DNA from: Streptomyces roseofulvus | Lineage (GTDB): Bacteria > Actinomycetota > Actinomycetes > Streptomycetales > Streptomycetaceae | Reading direction: 5' to 3' | NCBI RefSeq assembly: GCF_039534915.1 | Contig: NZ_BAAAWE010000001.1 | Span: 4,464,001 to 4,528,000 of the forward strand | DNA length: 64,000 nucleotides | Part shown: positions 33,291 to 43,477 of the stretch, in pieces | Layout: every line of letters starts with the position of its first letter | How positions within the stretch are numbered: position 1 is the stretch's first letter | Made by a program: the position numbers and the translations under genes | The notes under the pieces: generated by a model | Database searches by the model: none | What the model was told of the DNA's origin: nothing | What the model saw: the letters and a program-made list of their open reading frames with translations, nothing else

Positions 33291-34040
33291 ATGTCTGACG
33301 AAGCGCGTCCCAGCCGTACCGCCGTCGTGATCCCCGCCGCCGGGCGGGGCGTACGCCTCGGTCCGGGCGCCCCCAAAGCGCTGCGCGCGCTGAACGGCAC
33401 CCCCATGCTCATCCACGCCGTCCGCGCCATGGCCGCCTCCCGCGCGGTCCAGCTCGTCGTCGTGGTCGCCCCCGCCGACGGCGTCGCCGAGGTCAAACAC
33501 CTCCTCGACGACCACGCCCTCCCCGAGCGCACCGACTACCTCGTCGTCGCCGGCGGCGACACCCGCCAGGAGTCCGTCCACCTCGGCCTCAAGGCGCTCC
33601 CCGACGGCATCACCACCGTCCTCGTCCACGACGCCGCCCGCCCCCTCGTCCCCGTCGACACCGTCGACGCGGTCATCGAGGCCGTCCGCGACGGCGCCGT
33701 CGCCGTCGTCCCCGCGCTGCCCGTCGCCGACACCGTCAAGGAGGTCGAGCCCGCCGGGACCCCCGGCGACCCCGAGCAGGTCGTCGCCACCCCGGTCCGC
33801 GCCCGCCTCCGCGCCGTCCAGACCCCGCAGGGCTTCGACCGCGACACCCTGGTCAACGCCCACGCCACCATCGCCCTCGCCGGCGAGGGCGCCACCGACG
33901 ACGCCGGCATGGTCGAACGGCTCGGCGCGCCCGTCGTCGTCGTGCCCGGCCACGAAGAGGCGTTCAAGGTGACCCGCCCCCTCGACCTCGTCCTCGCCGA
34001 GGCCGTACTCGCCCGCAGGAGGGCCAACGATGGCTTCTGA
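33291..34040 (+). CDS. ispD: 2-C-methyl-D-erythritol 4-phosphate cytidylyltransferase
   Basis: 249 residues. The nucleotide-binding signature is AVVIPAAGRGVRLGPGAPKAL, with VLVHDAARPLVP and PVADTVKEV further on, as in IspD. It makes CDP-methylerythritol in the non-mevalonate isoprenoid pathway. ATG 33291 has GGAG 9 nt upstream; GTG 33282 would add three residues. It overlaps ispF by 11 bp. Confidence 0.96.
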   Translation: MSDEARPSRTAVVIPAAGRGVRLGPGAPKALRALNGTPMLIHAVRAMAASRAVQLVVVVAPADGVAEVKHLLDDHALPERTDYLVVAGGDTRQESVHLGLKALPDGITTVLVHDAARPLVPVDTVDAVIEAVRDGAVAVVPALPVADTVKEVEPAGTPGDPEQVVATPVRARLRAVQTPQGFDRDTLVNAHATIALAGEGATDDAGMVERLGAPVVVVPGHEEAFKVTRPLDLVLAEAVLARRRANDGF

Positions 34041-34545
34041 TTCCCCCGTCATCCCCCGCACCGGCATCGGCACCGACGTCCACGCCTTCGAGAAGGGCCG
34101 CGCACTCTGGTGCGCCGGCCTGCTCTGGGAAGGCCCCGACAGCGACGGGTACGGCCTCGCCGGGCACTCCGACGGCGACGTCGCCGCCCACGCCGCCTGC
34201 GACGCGCTGTTCTCCGCCGCCGGCATCGGCGACCTCGGCGCCCACTTCGGCACCTCCCGCCCCGAGTACGCCGGCGCCTCCGGCACCACCCTGCTCGCCG
34301 AGGCCGCCCGGATCGTCCGCGCCGAGGGATACGAGATCGGCAACATCGCCGTACAGGTCGTCGGCGTCCGCCCCAAGATCGGCAAGCGCCGCGACGAGGC
34401 CCAGAAGGCGCTCAGCGAGGCGGCCGGCGCCCCCGTCTCCGTCTCCGGCACCACCACCGACGGACTCGGCCTGACCGGCCGCGCCGAGGGCCTCGCCGCC
34501 CTCGCGACCGCCCTGGTCTACCCCGTATCGCCGCGGCAGCGGTGA
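34030..34545 (+). CDS. ispF: 2-C-methyl-D-erythritol 2,4-cyclodiphosphate synthase
   Basis: 171 residues. The metal ligands are in GTDVHAF and GHSDGDVAAHAACDALF; GDLGAHFGTSRPEY and TTTDGLGLTGRAEGLAA complete the IspF signature. It cyclises CDP-ME 2-phosphate in the MEP pathway, acting as a trimer in the cytosol. It overlaps ispD by 11 bp, so the two are co-translated. Confidence 0.97.
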   Translation: MASDSPVIPRTGIGTDVHAFEKGRALWCAGLLWEGPDSDGYGLAGHSDGDVAAHAACDALFSAAGIGDLGAHFGTSRPEYAGASGTTLLAEAARIVRAEGYEIGNIAVQVVGVRPKIGKRRDEAQKALSEAAGAPVSVSGTTTDGLGLTGRAEGLAALATALVYPVSPRQR

Positions 34546-34606
34546 AAAACGTGCCCTGCGGCCGGGAATCGGTCACAGGGCACTACCACCCGCCCACTAC
34601 CCTGGA

Positions 34607-36007
34607 GTGGTGACTATTCGCCTGTACGACACCAGCGCCCGGCAGATCCGTGACTTCACCCCGCTCACGCCGGGCTGCGTCTCGATCTACCTCTGTGGCG
34701 CCACCGTCCAGGCGGCCCCGCACATCGGACACATCCGGTCGGGGCTGAACTTCGACATCATGCGCCGCTGGTTCGCCTACCGCGGCTACGACGTCACCTT
34801 CGTCCGCAACGTCACCGACATCGACGACAAGATCATCGCCAAGGGCAAGGACCAGAACCGCCCCTGGTGGTCGATCGGCTACGAGAACGAGCGCGCGTTC
34901 AACGCCGGCTACGACGCCCTGGGCTGCCTCCCGCCCACGTACGAGCCCCGCGCCACCGGCCACGTCCCCGAGATGATCGAGATGATGCGCGGCCTGATCG
35001 AGCGCGGCCACGCCTACGAGGCCGACGGCAGCGTCTACTTCGACGTGCGCTCCTTCCCCGGCTACCTGGAACTCTCCAACCAGGACCTGGACGACCTCCG
35101 CCAGCCCGACGAGGGCGTCTCCGGCAAGCGCGACCCCCGCGACTTCGCCATGTGGAAGGCCACCAAGCCCGGCGAGCCCGACTGGGAGACCCCGTGGGGC
35201 CGCGGCCGCCCCGGCTGGCACCTGGAGTGCTCGGCCATGGCCCACAAGTACCTCGGCTCCGCCTTCGACATCCACGGCGGCGGCCTCGACCTGATCTTCC
35301 CGCACCACGAGAACGAGATCGCCCAGGCCAAGGCCTTCGGCGACGAGTTCGCCCGCTACTGGGTGCACAACGCCTGGGTCACCATGAGCGGCGAGAAGAT
35401 GTCGAAGTCGCTCGGCAACTCGGTCCTCGTGAGCGAGATGGTGAAGAACTGGCGCCCCATCGTCCTCCGCTACTACCTGGGCACCCCGCACTACCGCTCG
35501 ATGATCGAGTACAGCGAGGAGTCCCTGCGCGAGGCCGAGGCCGCCTTCGGCCGCATCGAGGGCTTCGTCCAGCGCGCCACCGAGAAGGCCGGCCGGACCG
35601 TCCCGCCCGCCGCCGAGGTGCCGCCGGCCTTCGCCGAGGCCATGGACGACGACCTGGGCGTCCCGCACGCGCTGGCGATCATCCACACCACCGTCCGCCA
35701 GGGCAACAGCGCCCTCGGCGCCGACGACAAGGACGAGGCCATCGCCCGCCTCGCCGAGGTCCGCGCCATGCTCGGCGTCCTCGGCCTCGACCCCCTCGAC
35801 CCCCAGTGGGCCGACGAGTCCGGCGGCGGCGAGGAACTCCACGGCGTCGTCGACACCCTCGTCCGCCTCGTGCTCCAGCAGCGCGAAGCCGCCCGCGAGC
35901 GCAAGGACTGGGGCACGGCCGACGCCATCCGCGACCAGCTCACCCAGTCCGGCCTGGTCATCGAGGACAGCCCCGACGGCCCCCGCTGGACCATCGCCAA
36001 CCGATAG
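34607..36007 (+). CDS. cysS: Cysteinyl-tRNA synthetase
   Basis: 466 residues from GTG 34607 (or 465 from GTG 34610). The class I motifs are HIGHIRSGLNFD (HIGH) and EKMSKSLGNS (KMSKS). Zinc ligands are in LCGATVQ, WHLECSAM and FPHHENEIAQ. It charges tRNA-Cys; the name fits the house-keeping CysS rather than MshC, whose gene is usually elsewhere. It follows ispF by 61 bp and precedes rlmB by 89 bp. Confidence 0.96.
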   Translation: MVTIRLYDTSARQIRDFTPLTPGCVSIYLCGATVQAAPHIGHIRSGLNFDIMRRWFAYRGYDVTFVRNVTDIDDKIIAKGKDQNRPWWSIGYENERAFNAGYDALGCLPPTYEPRATGHVPEMIEMMRGLIERGHAYEADGSVYFDVRSFPGYLELSNQDLDDLRQPDEGVSGKRDPRDFAMWKATKPGEPDWETPWGRGRPGWHLECSAMAHKYLGSAFDIHGGGLDLIFPHHENEIAQAKAFGDEFARYWVHNAWVTMSGEKMSKSLGNSVLVSEMVKNWRPIVLRYYLGTPHYRSMIEYSEESLREAEAAFGRIEGFVQRATEKAGRTVPPAAEVPPAFAEAMDDDLGVPHALAIIHTTVRQGNSALGADDKDEAIARLAEVRAMLGVLGLDPLDPQWADESGGGEELHGVVDTLVRLVLQQREAARERKDWGTADAIRDQLTQSGLVIEDSPDGPRWTIANR

Positions 36008-36096
36008 AACACCCCGAAGACGTGCCGCCCGGAGCCCCGGGCGGCACACTTCACTTACAGACTTCCGCACGTACGCCAGAGGAACAGGTAGCAGTC

Positions 36097-37050
36097 ATGG
36101 CCGGGAACAGCCAGCGCAGGGGACGTCGCACGTCCAACAAGAAGGGCGCGACGGTCGGCAGCGGTGGCAAGCGACGCCGCGCCCTGGAAGGCAAGGGCCC
36201 GACGCCCAAGGCCGAGAACCGCAAGGGCCACAAGGCCTACCGGGTCTCCAACGCGATGGCCCGGAACGCGGCCAAGCGCAAGCCCGTCGCCCGCCGCGGC
36301 GGCAAGGGCCAGGCCGAGATGGTCGTCGGCCGCAACCCCGTCTTCGAGGCGCTGCGCGACGGCGTCCCCGCCACCACCCTCTACGTCCAGCAGTTCATCG
36401 ACAACGACGAGCGCGTGCGCGAGGCCCTCAACCTCGCCACCGGCCGCGGCAACATCAACATCATGGAGGCGCCGCGCCCCGAGCTCGACCGGATGACCAA
36501 CGGCCTGAACCACCAGGGCCTCGTCCTCCAGGTCCCGCCGTACGAGTACGCACACCCCGAGGACCTCGCCGCACACGCCTACGACGAGCACGAGGACCCG
36601 CTGATCGTCGCCCTCGACGGCGTCACCGACCCGCGCAACCTCGGCGCCGTCGTCCGCTCCGTCTCCGCCTTCGGCGGCCACGGCGTCGTCGTCCCCGAGC
36701 GCCGCGCGGCCGGCATGACCGCCGGCGCCTGGAAGACCTCGGCCGGCACCGCCGCCCGCACCCCGGTGGCCCGCGCCACCAACCTCACCCGCTGCCTGCA
36801 GGAGTACCAGAAGGCCGGACTCACGGTCGTCGGCCTCTCCGCGGACGGCGACACCGAGGTCCACGAGCTGGAGGCCCTCGAAGGCCCCGTCGTCATCGTG
36901 GTCGGCTCCGAGGGCAAGGGCCTCTCCCGCCTGGTCGGCGAGACCTGCGACTTCCTCGTCCGCATCCCGATGCCCGGCGGCGCCGAGTCCCTCAACGCCG
37001 GAGTCGCCGCCGGCGTCGTCCTCTACGAGGCCGCCCGCCGCCGCATGTGA
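36097..37050 (+). CDS. rlmB: 23S rRNA (guanosine-2'-O-)-methyltransferase, SpoU/TrmH family
   Basis: 317 residues. A basic, Gly/Lys-rich N-terminal extension (about 70 residues) is followed by the substrate-binding domain (MVVGRNPVFEALRDG) and the SPOUT knot with motifs LDGVTDPRNLGAVVRS, VIVVGSEGKGLSRLV and IPMPGGAESLNAGVAAGVV. It methylates a ribose in 23S rRNA. The context after cysS is the conserved actinobacterial one. AGAGGAACAGG lies before the ATG. Confidence 0.93.
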   Translation: MAGNSQRRGRRTSNKKGATVGSGGKRRRALEGKGPTPKAENRKGHKAYRVSNAMARNAAKRKPVARRGGKGQAEMVVGRNPVFEALRDGVPATTLYVQQFIDNDERVREALNLATGRGNINIMEAPRPELDRMTNGLNHQGLVLQVPPYEYAHPEDLAAHAYDEHEDPLIVALDGVTDPRNLGAVVRSVSAFGGHGVVVPERRAAGMTAGAWKTSAGTAARTPVARATNLTRCLQEYQKAGLTVVGLSADGDTEVHELEALEGPVVIVVGSEGKGLSRLVGETCDFLVRIPMPGGAESLNAGVAAGVVLYEAARRRM

Positions 37051-37057
37051 CCGGCCT

Positions 37058-37085
37058 CCCCCGTACGGACCGAACCGTACGGGGG
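37058..37085 (+). terminator. Terminator after rlmB
   Basis: CCCCCGTACGG (37058-37068) and CCGTACGGGGG (37075-37085) form an 11-bp perfect stem with a 6-nt loop, 8 nt after the stop. Confidence 0.85.
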
Positions 37086-37167
37086 ACCCGCCCCGGCCGT
37101 GATCTTGACGGACCTCGGACATCCGAGCCCGTCAAGGCAGTGTCCAAACCCCGCGTCACTCGGTTAG

Positions 37168-38751
37168 ATGAGTGTGGACACCAGAACGCCCCGGCCGGGG
37201 TTCGACGATCAGCCCGCGCTGAGCATGGTCAAGGTGGATTCCGATCCCGCCCAGGTGATCGTGAACCACGCCAGCTTCCGTGTGCGGCTCGCGCCGGCCC
37301 AGCAGCCGAAGTTCGGCGCGAACCCGCGCCTGGCCGCCCTCTCCGGTGCCGGCGGAGCGGGAGCGCCGCGCCGGCGCCCCGTCGTCTGGACCGGCAAGGC
37401 CACCCCGGGCGCGACCGGACTCCTCCAGGCCGTACGGGAGTCCTCCGCCGGTGCCGGCGGCGCCGTCTCCACGCTGGAGCCGACCACCCAGACCATCCCC
37501 CGCATCGACGACACGATGCCCACCCCCGTCGTGCCCGCCGGGGCCGCCGCACCGATCCTGCCGCCCATGCGGCGGGCCGAGGGCGCCTACGACGACGTGT
37601 ACGACATGCGACCGGACGCGGCGCCGTACGAAGAGGCCCGCCACGGCTCCACGGAGACATCAGCCGCTTCCGCGGCGGGCGTCCGGCACGCCTACTACCC
37701 CGGCCGCCGCATGAACCTCGGCGTGGTGCTGCTCCCGCTCCGCGTCTTCCTCGGCTTCATCTCCATCTACGCCGGCATGGGCAAGCTCTGCGACCCCGTC
37801 TACTTCGACGGCGGCGAGCGCGGCTCCATGGTCAAGTGGCTCACCCAGCTCCACCCCTGGCCGCTCGCCGAACCCCTGCGCGACTTCGCCCTCCAGCACC
37901 CCGTCGGCGCCGGACTCACCGTCGCCTTCCTCCAGGTCGTCGTCGGCGTCCTCACCGTCCTCGGCCTCTGGCAGCGCGTCGCCGCCGTCGTCGGCGCGCT
38001 CCTCTCCGCCGCGCTCATCCTCACCGTCAGCTGGCGGACCGTCCCCGTCTACGACGCGCCCGACATCATCTACCTCGCCGCCTGGTCCCCGCTGATCATC
38101 GCCGGCGCCCCCGTCTACTCGATCGACGGCCGCCTCGCCGGCGAGGCCTGGCGCACCCTCGGCCCCCGCGCCGAACTCTGGGAACTGCGCCGCCGCGTGA
38201 TGCGCCGCTCGGTGCTCTTCGCCTCCGTGGTCGTCGGCCTCACCCTGCTCATCGGCTCGGTCCTCGGCGGCGCCGTCCGCTCCACCGAGATGGTCACCGT
38301 CCCCGGCCCGAACGACGACCCGATCAACCACCTCCCCGGCCAGCCGCTGCCGACCGAGCCGGAGCGCCGCCGCACCCCCTCGGAGACCCCGCGTGACGCC
38401 CGCCCCGAGCCCTCGGCGGCGGAGACCACCGAGGCCCGCGAGGAGCGCGAGGAGACCCAGGAGGCGACCCGGCCCACCGAGACCGGCACCGGCGGCTCCA
38501 CCCCGACGCAGGAACAGCGGCCGACCGCCACCGACGGCAGCGGCGGCAGCACCAGCAGCCGTACCCCCACCCAGTCGGAACCCGCCCCGCCGCCGACCAC
38601 CAGCGACAGCCCCAGCGGCACCTCCGGCAGCACCTCGTCCAGCACCGGCGGCTCCTCCACCGGCACCCCCACCCAGGAGACGCCGACCGAGGAGGCCACC
38701 ACCGGCGGCGGCGAGGCCCCGCAGAACCCGATCGGCGGCCTGCTGGGCTGA
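37168..38751 (+). CDS. DoxX-family membrane protein with Ser/Thr-rich tail
   Basis: 527 residues. Residues 1-180 are hydrophilic and probably cytoplasmic. The DoxX four-helix region (about 184-330) includes LGVVLLPLRVFLGFISIYAG, FLQVVVGVLTVLGLWQRV, ALLSAALILTVSWRT and DIIYLAAWSPLIIAG, followed by a further helix near VLFASVVVGLTLLIGSVLGG. The last 150 residues are Thr/Ser/Glu/Pro-rich and disordered, likely outside the membrane. DoxX proteins are quinone- or redox-associated, but this variant is uncharacterised. It is monocistronic. Confidence 0.85.
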   Translation: MSVDTRTPRPGFDDQPALSMVKVDSDPAQVIVNHASFRVRLAPAQQPKFGANPRLAALSGAGGAGAPRRRPVVWTGKATPGATGLLQAVRESSAGAGGAVSTLEPTTQTIPRIDDTMPTPVVPAGAAAPILPPMRRAEGAYDDVYDMRPDAAPYEEARHGSTETSAASAAGVRHAYYPGRRMNLGVVLLPLRVFLGFISIYAGMGKLCDPVYFDGGERGSMVKWLTQLHPWPLAEPLRDFALQHPVGAGLTVAFLQVVVGVLTVLGLWQRVAAVVGALLSAALILTVSWRTVPVYDAPDIIYLAAWSPLIIAGAPVYSIDGRLAGEAWRTLGPRAELWELRRRVMRRSVLFASVVVGLTLLIGSVLGGAVRSTEMVTVPGPNDDPINHLPGQPLPTEPERRRTPSETPRDARPEPSAAETTEAREEREETQEATRPTETGTGGSTPTQEQRPTATDGSGGSTSSRTPTQSEPAPPPTTSDSPSGTSGSTSSSTGGSSTGTPTQETPTEEATTGGGEAPQNPIGGLLG

Positions 38752-38776
38752 GCCCGCGCCACCCCCGCGCACCGGA

Positions 38777-38811
38777 AAGGCGGCACCGTCCCCCAGGGGC
38801 GGTGCCGCCTT
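38777..38811. terminator. Bidirectional terminator between DoxX and nucleotidyltransferase genes
   Basis: AAGGCGGCACCG (38777-38788) pairs perfectly with CGGTGCCGCCTT (38800-38811). The loop contains a further CCCC/GGGG pairing. It sits between convergent genes. Confidence 0.85.
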
Positions 38812-38832
38812 CGTGCTGCCCGCGTGCGGCCC

Positions 38833-39549
38833 TCAGTGGCCCTGCGCGGCAAGCTCCTTCGCGGCCTCCGTCAGGTCCTTCGCGGTGTCGATGGCCCTCC
38901 AGTACGCCCCCTGGGGCAGCGGGAAACCGGCCAGGCGCCGCTCGCGCGCGAGACGGGGGAAGGTCGTCCGCTCGTGGTCGCCCAGATCGGGCAGGAGCGC
39001 GGTGAACGCGGGGGAGAAGACGTACACGCCGGCGTTGATGAGGAACGGCGACGGCGGCGCCTCGACGAAGTCGGTGATGTGCCCGAACGTGTCGGTCTCG
39101 ACGGCGCCCCACGGAATCCGCGGGCGGGCCAGCGCCAGTGTGGCCGTGGCGTCCCGCTCGTCGTGGAACGCGGCCATCTCCCGCAGCGAGAAGCGGGTCC
39201 AGATGTCGCCGTTGGTGGCGTACCACGGCCGGTCCGGCTCGGGCAGGTGCGCCGCCGCGTACTTGAGGCCGCCACCCCGGCCCAGCGGCTCGGTCTCGAC
39301 GACCGTGGTCACCTTGAGCGGCAGATCGGCCTCCTCCAGCCACTCCTGGAGGACTTCGGCGAGGTGCCCGCAGGAGACCACGGCGTCGGTCACGCCCTCG
39401 GCGGCCAGCCAGGAAAGCTGATGGCCGATGATCGGGGTCCCGGTGCCCGGGATCTCGACCATCGGCTTGGGGCGGTCGTCGGTGTAGGGGCGCAGCCGTG
39501 AGCCCTGGCCGCCCGCCAGGACCACGGCCTGCGTCGGAGTGGTGTGCAT
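38833..39549 (-). CDS. NDP-sugar nucleotidyltransferase
   Basis: 238 residues, a short GT-A nucleotidyltransferase without the usual C-terminal beta-helix. The signature AVVLAGGQGSRLRPYTDDRPKPMVEIPG is complete in sequence, followed by VVETEPLGRGGGLKY, WYATNGDIWTRF and the product-site NAGVYVFSP. It probably activates mannose-1-P or glucose-1-P for glycan synthesis. There is no neighbouring glycan gene, so the exact sugar is open. Confidence 0.87.
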   Translation of the reverse strand: MHTTPTQAVVLAGGQGSRLRPYTDDRPKPMVEIPGTGTPIIGHQLSWLAAEGVTDAVVSCGHLAEVLQEWLEEADLPLKVTTVVETEPLGRGGGLKYAAAHLPEPDRPWYATNGDIWTRFSLREMAAFHDERDATATLALARPRIPWGAVETDTFGHITDFVEAPPSPFLINAGVYVFSPAFTALLPDLGDHERTTFPRLARERRLAGFPLPQGAYWRAIDTAKDLTEAAKELAAQGH

Positions 39550-39595
39550 ACGGGGAACGATAGGTGCCCCGCGGGCGCGGACGCGGTGACGGCGC

Positions 39596-40012
39596 TCAGC
39601 CCGTCGCGCGCATCACGCCGGTCGCGTACGAGGTGTCGCAGACCGGCCGGGAGAACGCCTGGGCGCGGGCCGGGCCGTAGTGCTCGACCGCGGCGCGGCC
39701 GAGGGCGCGGGCGATCGACACGCAGTGCTCGGCGAGCGAGGGACGGTTCTCCACCTCGCGCTGGAGGTGGGTGAGGGCGACGCCCGGGTCCTTCTCCTGG
39801 AGCTCGGCGAGGAGCCGGTCCCGCAGCACGTCCTGCGGGGCACGGGACTTCGCGCGGGTGGAGACGTCCGAGGCGGAGGCGGTCAGCATCTGGCCTTCGG
39901 CGTCCTGGCCGGCCCACGGGACGGCGGACACCGCGAGCGTTCCCGACAGGACCAGGACGACGGGCAGGACGAGGGCGAGGGAGCGGCCGATTCGGCGGGC
40001 AGTGTGCGTCAC
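39596..40012 (-). CDS. Small secreted protein of unknown function
   Basis: 138 residues from GTG 40012. A signal peptide or signal anchor (RSLALVLPVVLVLSGTLAVSA) is followed by an about 105-residue helical region with two Cys (AEHCVSIA and PVCDTSYA) that could form a disulfide. No family with known function is recognised. The gene lies 46 bp upstream of the nucleotidyltransferase gene on the same strand, so the two may be co-transcribed. Confidence 0.72.
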   Translation of the reverse strand: MTHTARRIGRSLALVLPVVLVLSGTLAVSAVPWAGQDAEGQMLTASASDVSTRAKSRAPQDVLRDRLLAELQEKDPGVALTHLQREVENRPSLAEHCVSIARALGRAAVEHYGPARAQAFSRPVCDTSYATGVMRATG

Positions 40013-40161
40013 GCAGGCGAGCGTAGCGGCCGGTAGTGATATGGCGACATTTAGTCACTCTCGCGGGGGATGGTTCGACGCGGCTTTTCGAATCCCGTGT
40101 TGACGCGGGGCGGTCGGGCGGGCCCCGAATGCCGGGGTTTTCCGGGGTAAGCCCGTTTAAA

Positions 40162-40200
40162 CGAACGACCCCGCATCCGCAAGGGATACGGGGCCGTTCG
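40162..40200 (-). terminator. Terminator after msiK
   Basis: CGAACGACCCCGCATCC (40162-40178) pairs, with three mismatches, with the stretch ending CGGGGCCGTTCG at 40200. It lies 32 bp downstream of the msiK stop on its strand. Confidence 0.75.
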
Positions 40201-40231
40201 CCACGGGGTCCTTTCCGGCCGGAGCCGGAGG

Positions 40232-41329
<1,098 letters not shown>

Positions 41330-41511
41330 GGTGATACGCCCCTTCACCGGCAGGAACGTGCCGGACGATCCGAGTAAAGGAAGAGTTGAGGTCTAGTCCA
41401 CCTGGGTGAACTCTGCTCGACGCTACCTGGCGGCGCCGGATCTGTCAGCAGTTCGAAGGGCGTGAGATTTCCGACCGTGGGCCGGGCGGGGTTGGTTAGA
41501 CTGCACTCGCT

Positions 41512-41585
41512 GCCGCCTTAGCTCAGTTGGCTAGAGCGCTTGACTTGTAATCTTGAGGTCGTCGGTTCGATTCCGACAGGCGGCT
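41512..41585 (+). tRNA. tRNA-Thr (anticodon TGT)
   Basis: A 74-nt cloverleaf. The acceptor GCCGCCT/AGGCGGC is perfect, D stem GCTC/GAGC, anticodon loop CTTGTAA and T arm GTCGG-TTCGATT-CCGAC. CCA is not encoded (TCT follows). In the anticodon stem CTTGA/TCTTG, positions 28-42 and 29-41 are U-U mismatches. Confidence 0.9.
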
Positions 41586-41593
41586 CTGTACGA

Positions 41594-41633
41594 CGAAGGC
41601 CCCGCCCCCCTTGTGAGGGGGGCGGGGCCTTCG
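41594..41633 (+). terminator. Strong terminator after tRNA-Thr
   Basis: A 17-bp perfect stem (CGAAGGCCCCGCCCCCC at 41594-41610 with its inverse at 41617-41633) and a 6-nt loop begins 8 nt after the tRNA. Confidence 0.92.
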
Positions 41634-41691
41634 CGGTACCGTGCGGCGCGCACCCAGGGGGGGTGCGGTTTCGCGACGAAGGACTGATCGC

Positions 41692-43416
41692 TTGCGCAGA
41701 ACCATTGCACTTGGGGGGACGGCCGCGCTGCTGGTGGCGGGGCTGGTCTCGGGGGCGTCGACGGCGGCTGCCGATGACTGGTACCCCATGTTCGACGTCT
41801 CCGACCGGGTGGTTCAGCCCGGTACGTGGCCCGCCGAGGTGAGCCCGAACGGTGTCTCGTGGGACGGTCCGTTCGAAGGCACCCTCGTGTACGCCTTCAG
41901 CAAGGCGCCGCTGACGGACCCGACGTGGGCCAAGGGCGGTTTCCCCGCCGGGCTGTCGCTGCAGAACGAGGGGTGCCAGGCCCGGACCGGGGTGACCGGG
42001 GTGTACACCTGCCCCGTCACGGACGAGAACCCCTACAGCTCCCGTCTCGGCGTCGAGGCCGCGGCGGAGGCCGCCGACGGCACCACGCTGCACTACGGCT
42101 TCGTGTACGTCCCGCGCGGCGGTGACCTCGCGCGGGCCGTGAAGGAGGCGCAGACGGTCGACCTGCTGCTGGAGGACGGCCGGCACGCCGCCCGTACCGT
42201 CACGGTGAAGACGGCGGAGCACGTCGCCCAGAACACGATCCAGCTCTCCACCCCGCCCGTGGCCGTCGGCACCACGGTCACCCACACCGCCAAGGTGCAC
42301 GCGGTGGACAAGGGCAGGCTCGAGATCGGCTTCGAGCCGGGCGAGGGCATGCGGCACTGGGAGGAGGGCGAGCTCCAGGTCGGGATCACCGATGTCCGCC
42401 AGGACTCCGGCACGACGGAGTGCGACCTCAGCAGCGGCTATCTCGCGGCCGACGGCGTCACGTGCGAGATCGACCCGGGAACGGCGGGGCCGGTCGACGT
42501 CACCATCTCGTACACGGTGAAGGCGACGCCGTCCGCGGCCGCGTGGCGGATCGGCACGTACGCGATGTTCCAGGTGTACGACAACGGCGAGCAGAACCCG
42601 GAGACCCGGAGCGAGTTCGTGGTCCAGAGCTCCCGTCCCGTGCCGACGCACTACGCGATGGTGTCCCGGGACAAGAGCGGGCTGCTGCACTGGCACCACG
42701 GCACCGGCAAGGCGTCCGCGCCGTTCTACGAGTGGTCGGAGACCGTCGGGCGCGGCTGGGGCATCTACAACGCCGTCACCAAGCTCGCCCCGATCACCAT
42801 CGAGGCGGAGGGCGGCGGTGTCGTCGCCCGTGACACGTCCGGTGTGCTGTGGTCGTACCGGACGACCGGCAACTGGTACGAGCCGCTCACCTCGCGGGTG
42901 CGGGTCGGCAGTGGCTGGGGGATCTACAACCAGCTGGTCGGTGTCGGGGACGTCAGTGGTGACGGGCGGCCGGACATGATCGCGCGGGACGCGTCGGGCG
43001 TGCTGTGGCTGTACAAGGGCACGACGAGCACGACCGCGCCGTTCGCGACCCGGGTGCGGGTCGGCGGTGGCTGGGGGATCTACAACCAGTTCACCGGGGC
43101 CGGTGACCTGAACGGTGACGGGCGGGCCGATCTGATCGCCCGTGACACGGCGGGTGTGCTGTGGCTGTACCCGGCGACCGGCCGGGCCGACGTGCCGTAC
43201 GGCACGCGGGTGCGGGTCGGCTCCGGCTGGCAGGGGTACTCGCTGGTGTCGTCGCCGGGTGACCTGACGGACGACGGGCGGGCCGACCTGGTCGCGCGGG
43301 ACGGTTCCGGGAACGTGTACCTGTACCAGGGCACGGGCAAGGCCGCGGCTCCGTACCTGGGGCGGGTGAAGATCTCGCTCGGTGAGGGCGTCTCTTCGCT
43401 GAACGCGCTGTTCTGA
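41692..43416 (+). CDS. Secreted FG-GAP/VCBS repeat protein
   Basis: 574 residues from TTG 41692, preceded by GAAGGA at 8 nt. The signal peptide runs to STAAA-DD (about residue 30). Residues 30-330 are beta-rich with no named domain. The C-terminal half has four to five FG-GAP-like units such as GVGDVSGDGRPDMIARDASG, GAGDLNGDGRADLIARDTAG and SPGDLTDDGRADLVARDGSG, each with a calcium-binding DxDGDxxxD-type loop. These form a beta-propeller typical of extracellular binding or enzyme-associated modules. No enzyme domain is recognised. Confidence 0.88.
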   Translation: MRRTIALGGTAALLVAGLVSGASTAAADDWYPMFDVSDRVVQPGTWPAEVSPNGVSWDGPFEGTLVYAFSKAPLTDPTWAKGGFPAGLSLQNEGCQARTGVTGVYTCPVTDENPYSSRLGVEAAAEAADGTTLHYGFVYVPRGGDLARAVKEAQTVDLLLEDGRHAARTVTVKTAEHVAQNTIQLSTPPVAVGTTVTHTAKVHAVDKGRLEIGFEPGEGMRHWEEGELQVGITDVRQDSGTTECDLSSGYLAADGVTCEIDPGTAGPVDVTISYTVKATPSAAAWRIGTYAMFQVYDNGEQNPETRSEFVVQSSRPVPTHYAMVSRDKSGLLHWHHGTGKASAPFYEWSETVGRGWGIYNAVTKLAPITIEAEGGGVVARDTSGVLWSYRTTGNWYEPLTSRVRVGSGWGIYNQLVGVGDVSGDGRPDMIARDASGVLWLYKGTTSTTAPFATRVRVGGGWGIYNQFTGAGDLNGDGRADLIARDTAGVLWLYPATGRADVPYGTRVRVGSGWQGYSLVSSPGDLTDDGRADLVARDGSGNVYLYQGTGKAAAPYLGRVKISLGEGVSSLNALF

Positions 43417-43425
43417 CGCGTGCGT

Positions 43426-43467
43426 GACGAAGGCCCCGGACCCCGTGGGGGGTTCGGGGCCTTCGTC
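43426..43467. terminator. Terminator between FG-GAP protein and oxidoreductase genes
   Basis: GACGAAGGCCCCG (43426-43438) and CGGGGCCTTCGTC (43455-43467) form a 13-bp stem, extended inside by CCCC/GGGG. It serves the convergent pair. Confidence 0.88.
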
Positions 43468-43477
43468 GTGCCGGGGG

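Noticed and set aside
41641..41691. Upstream in-frame start for the FG-GAP protein
   Set aside because: It would begin at the terminator of the tRNA. TTG 41692 has a proper ribosome binding site and gives a good signal peptide.
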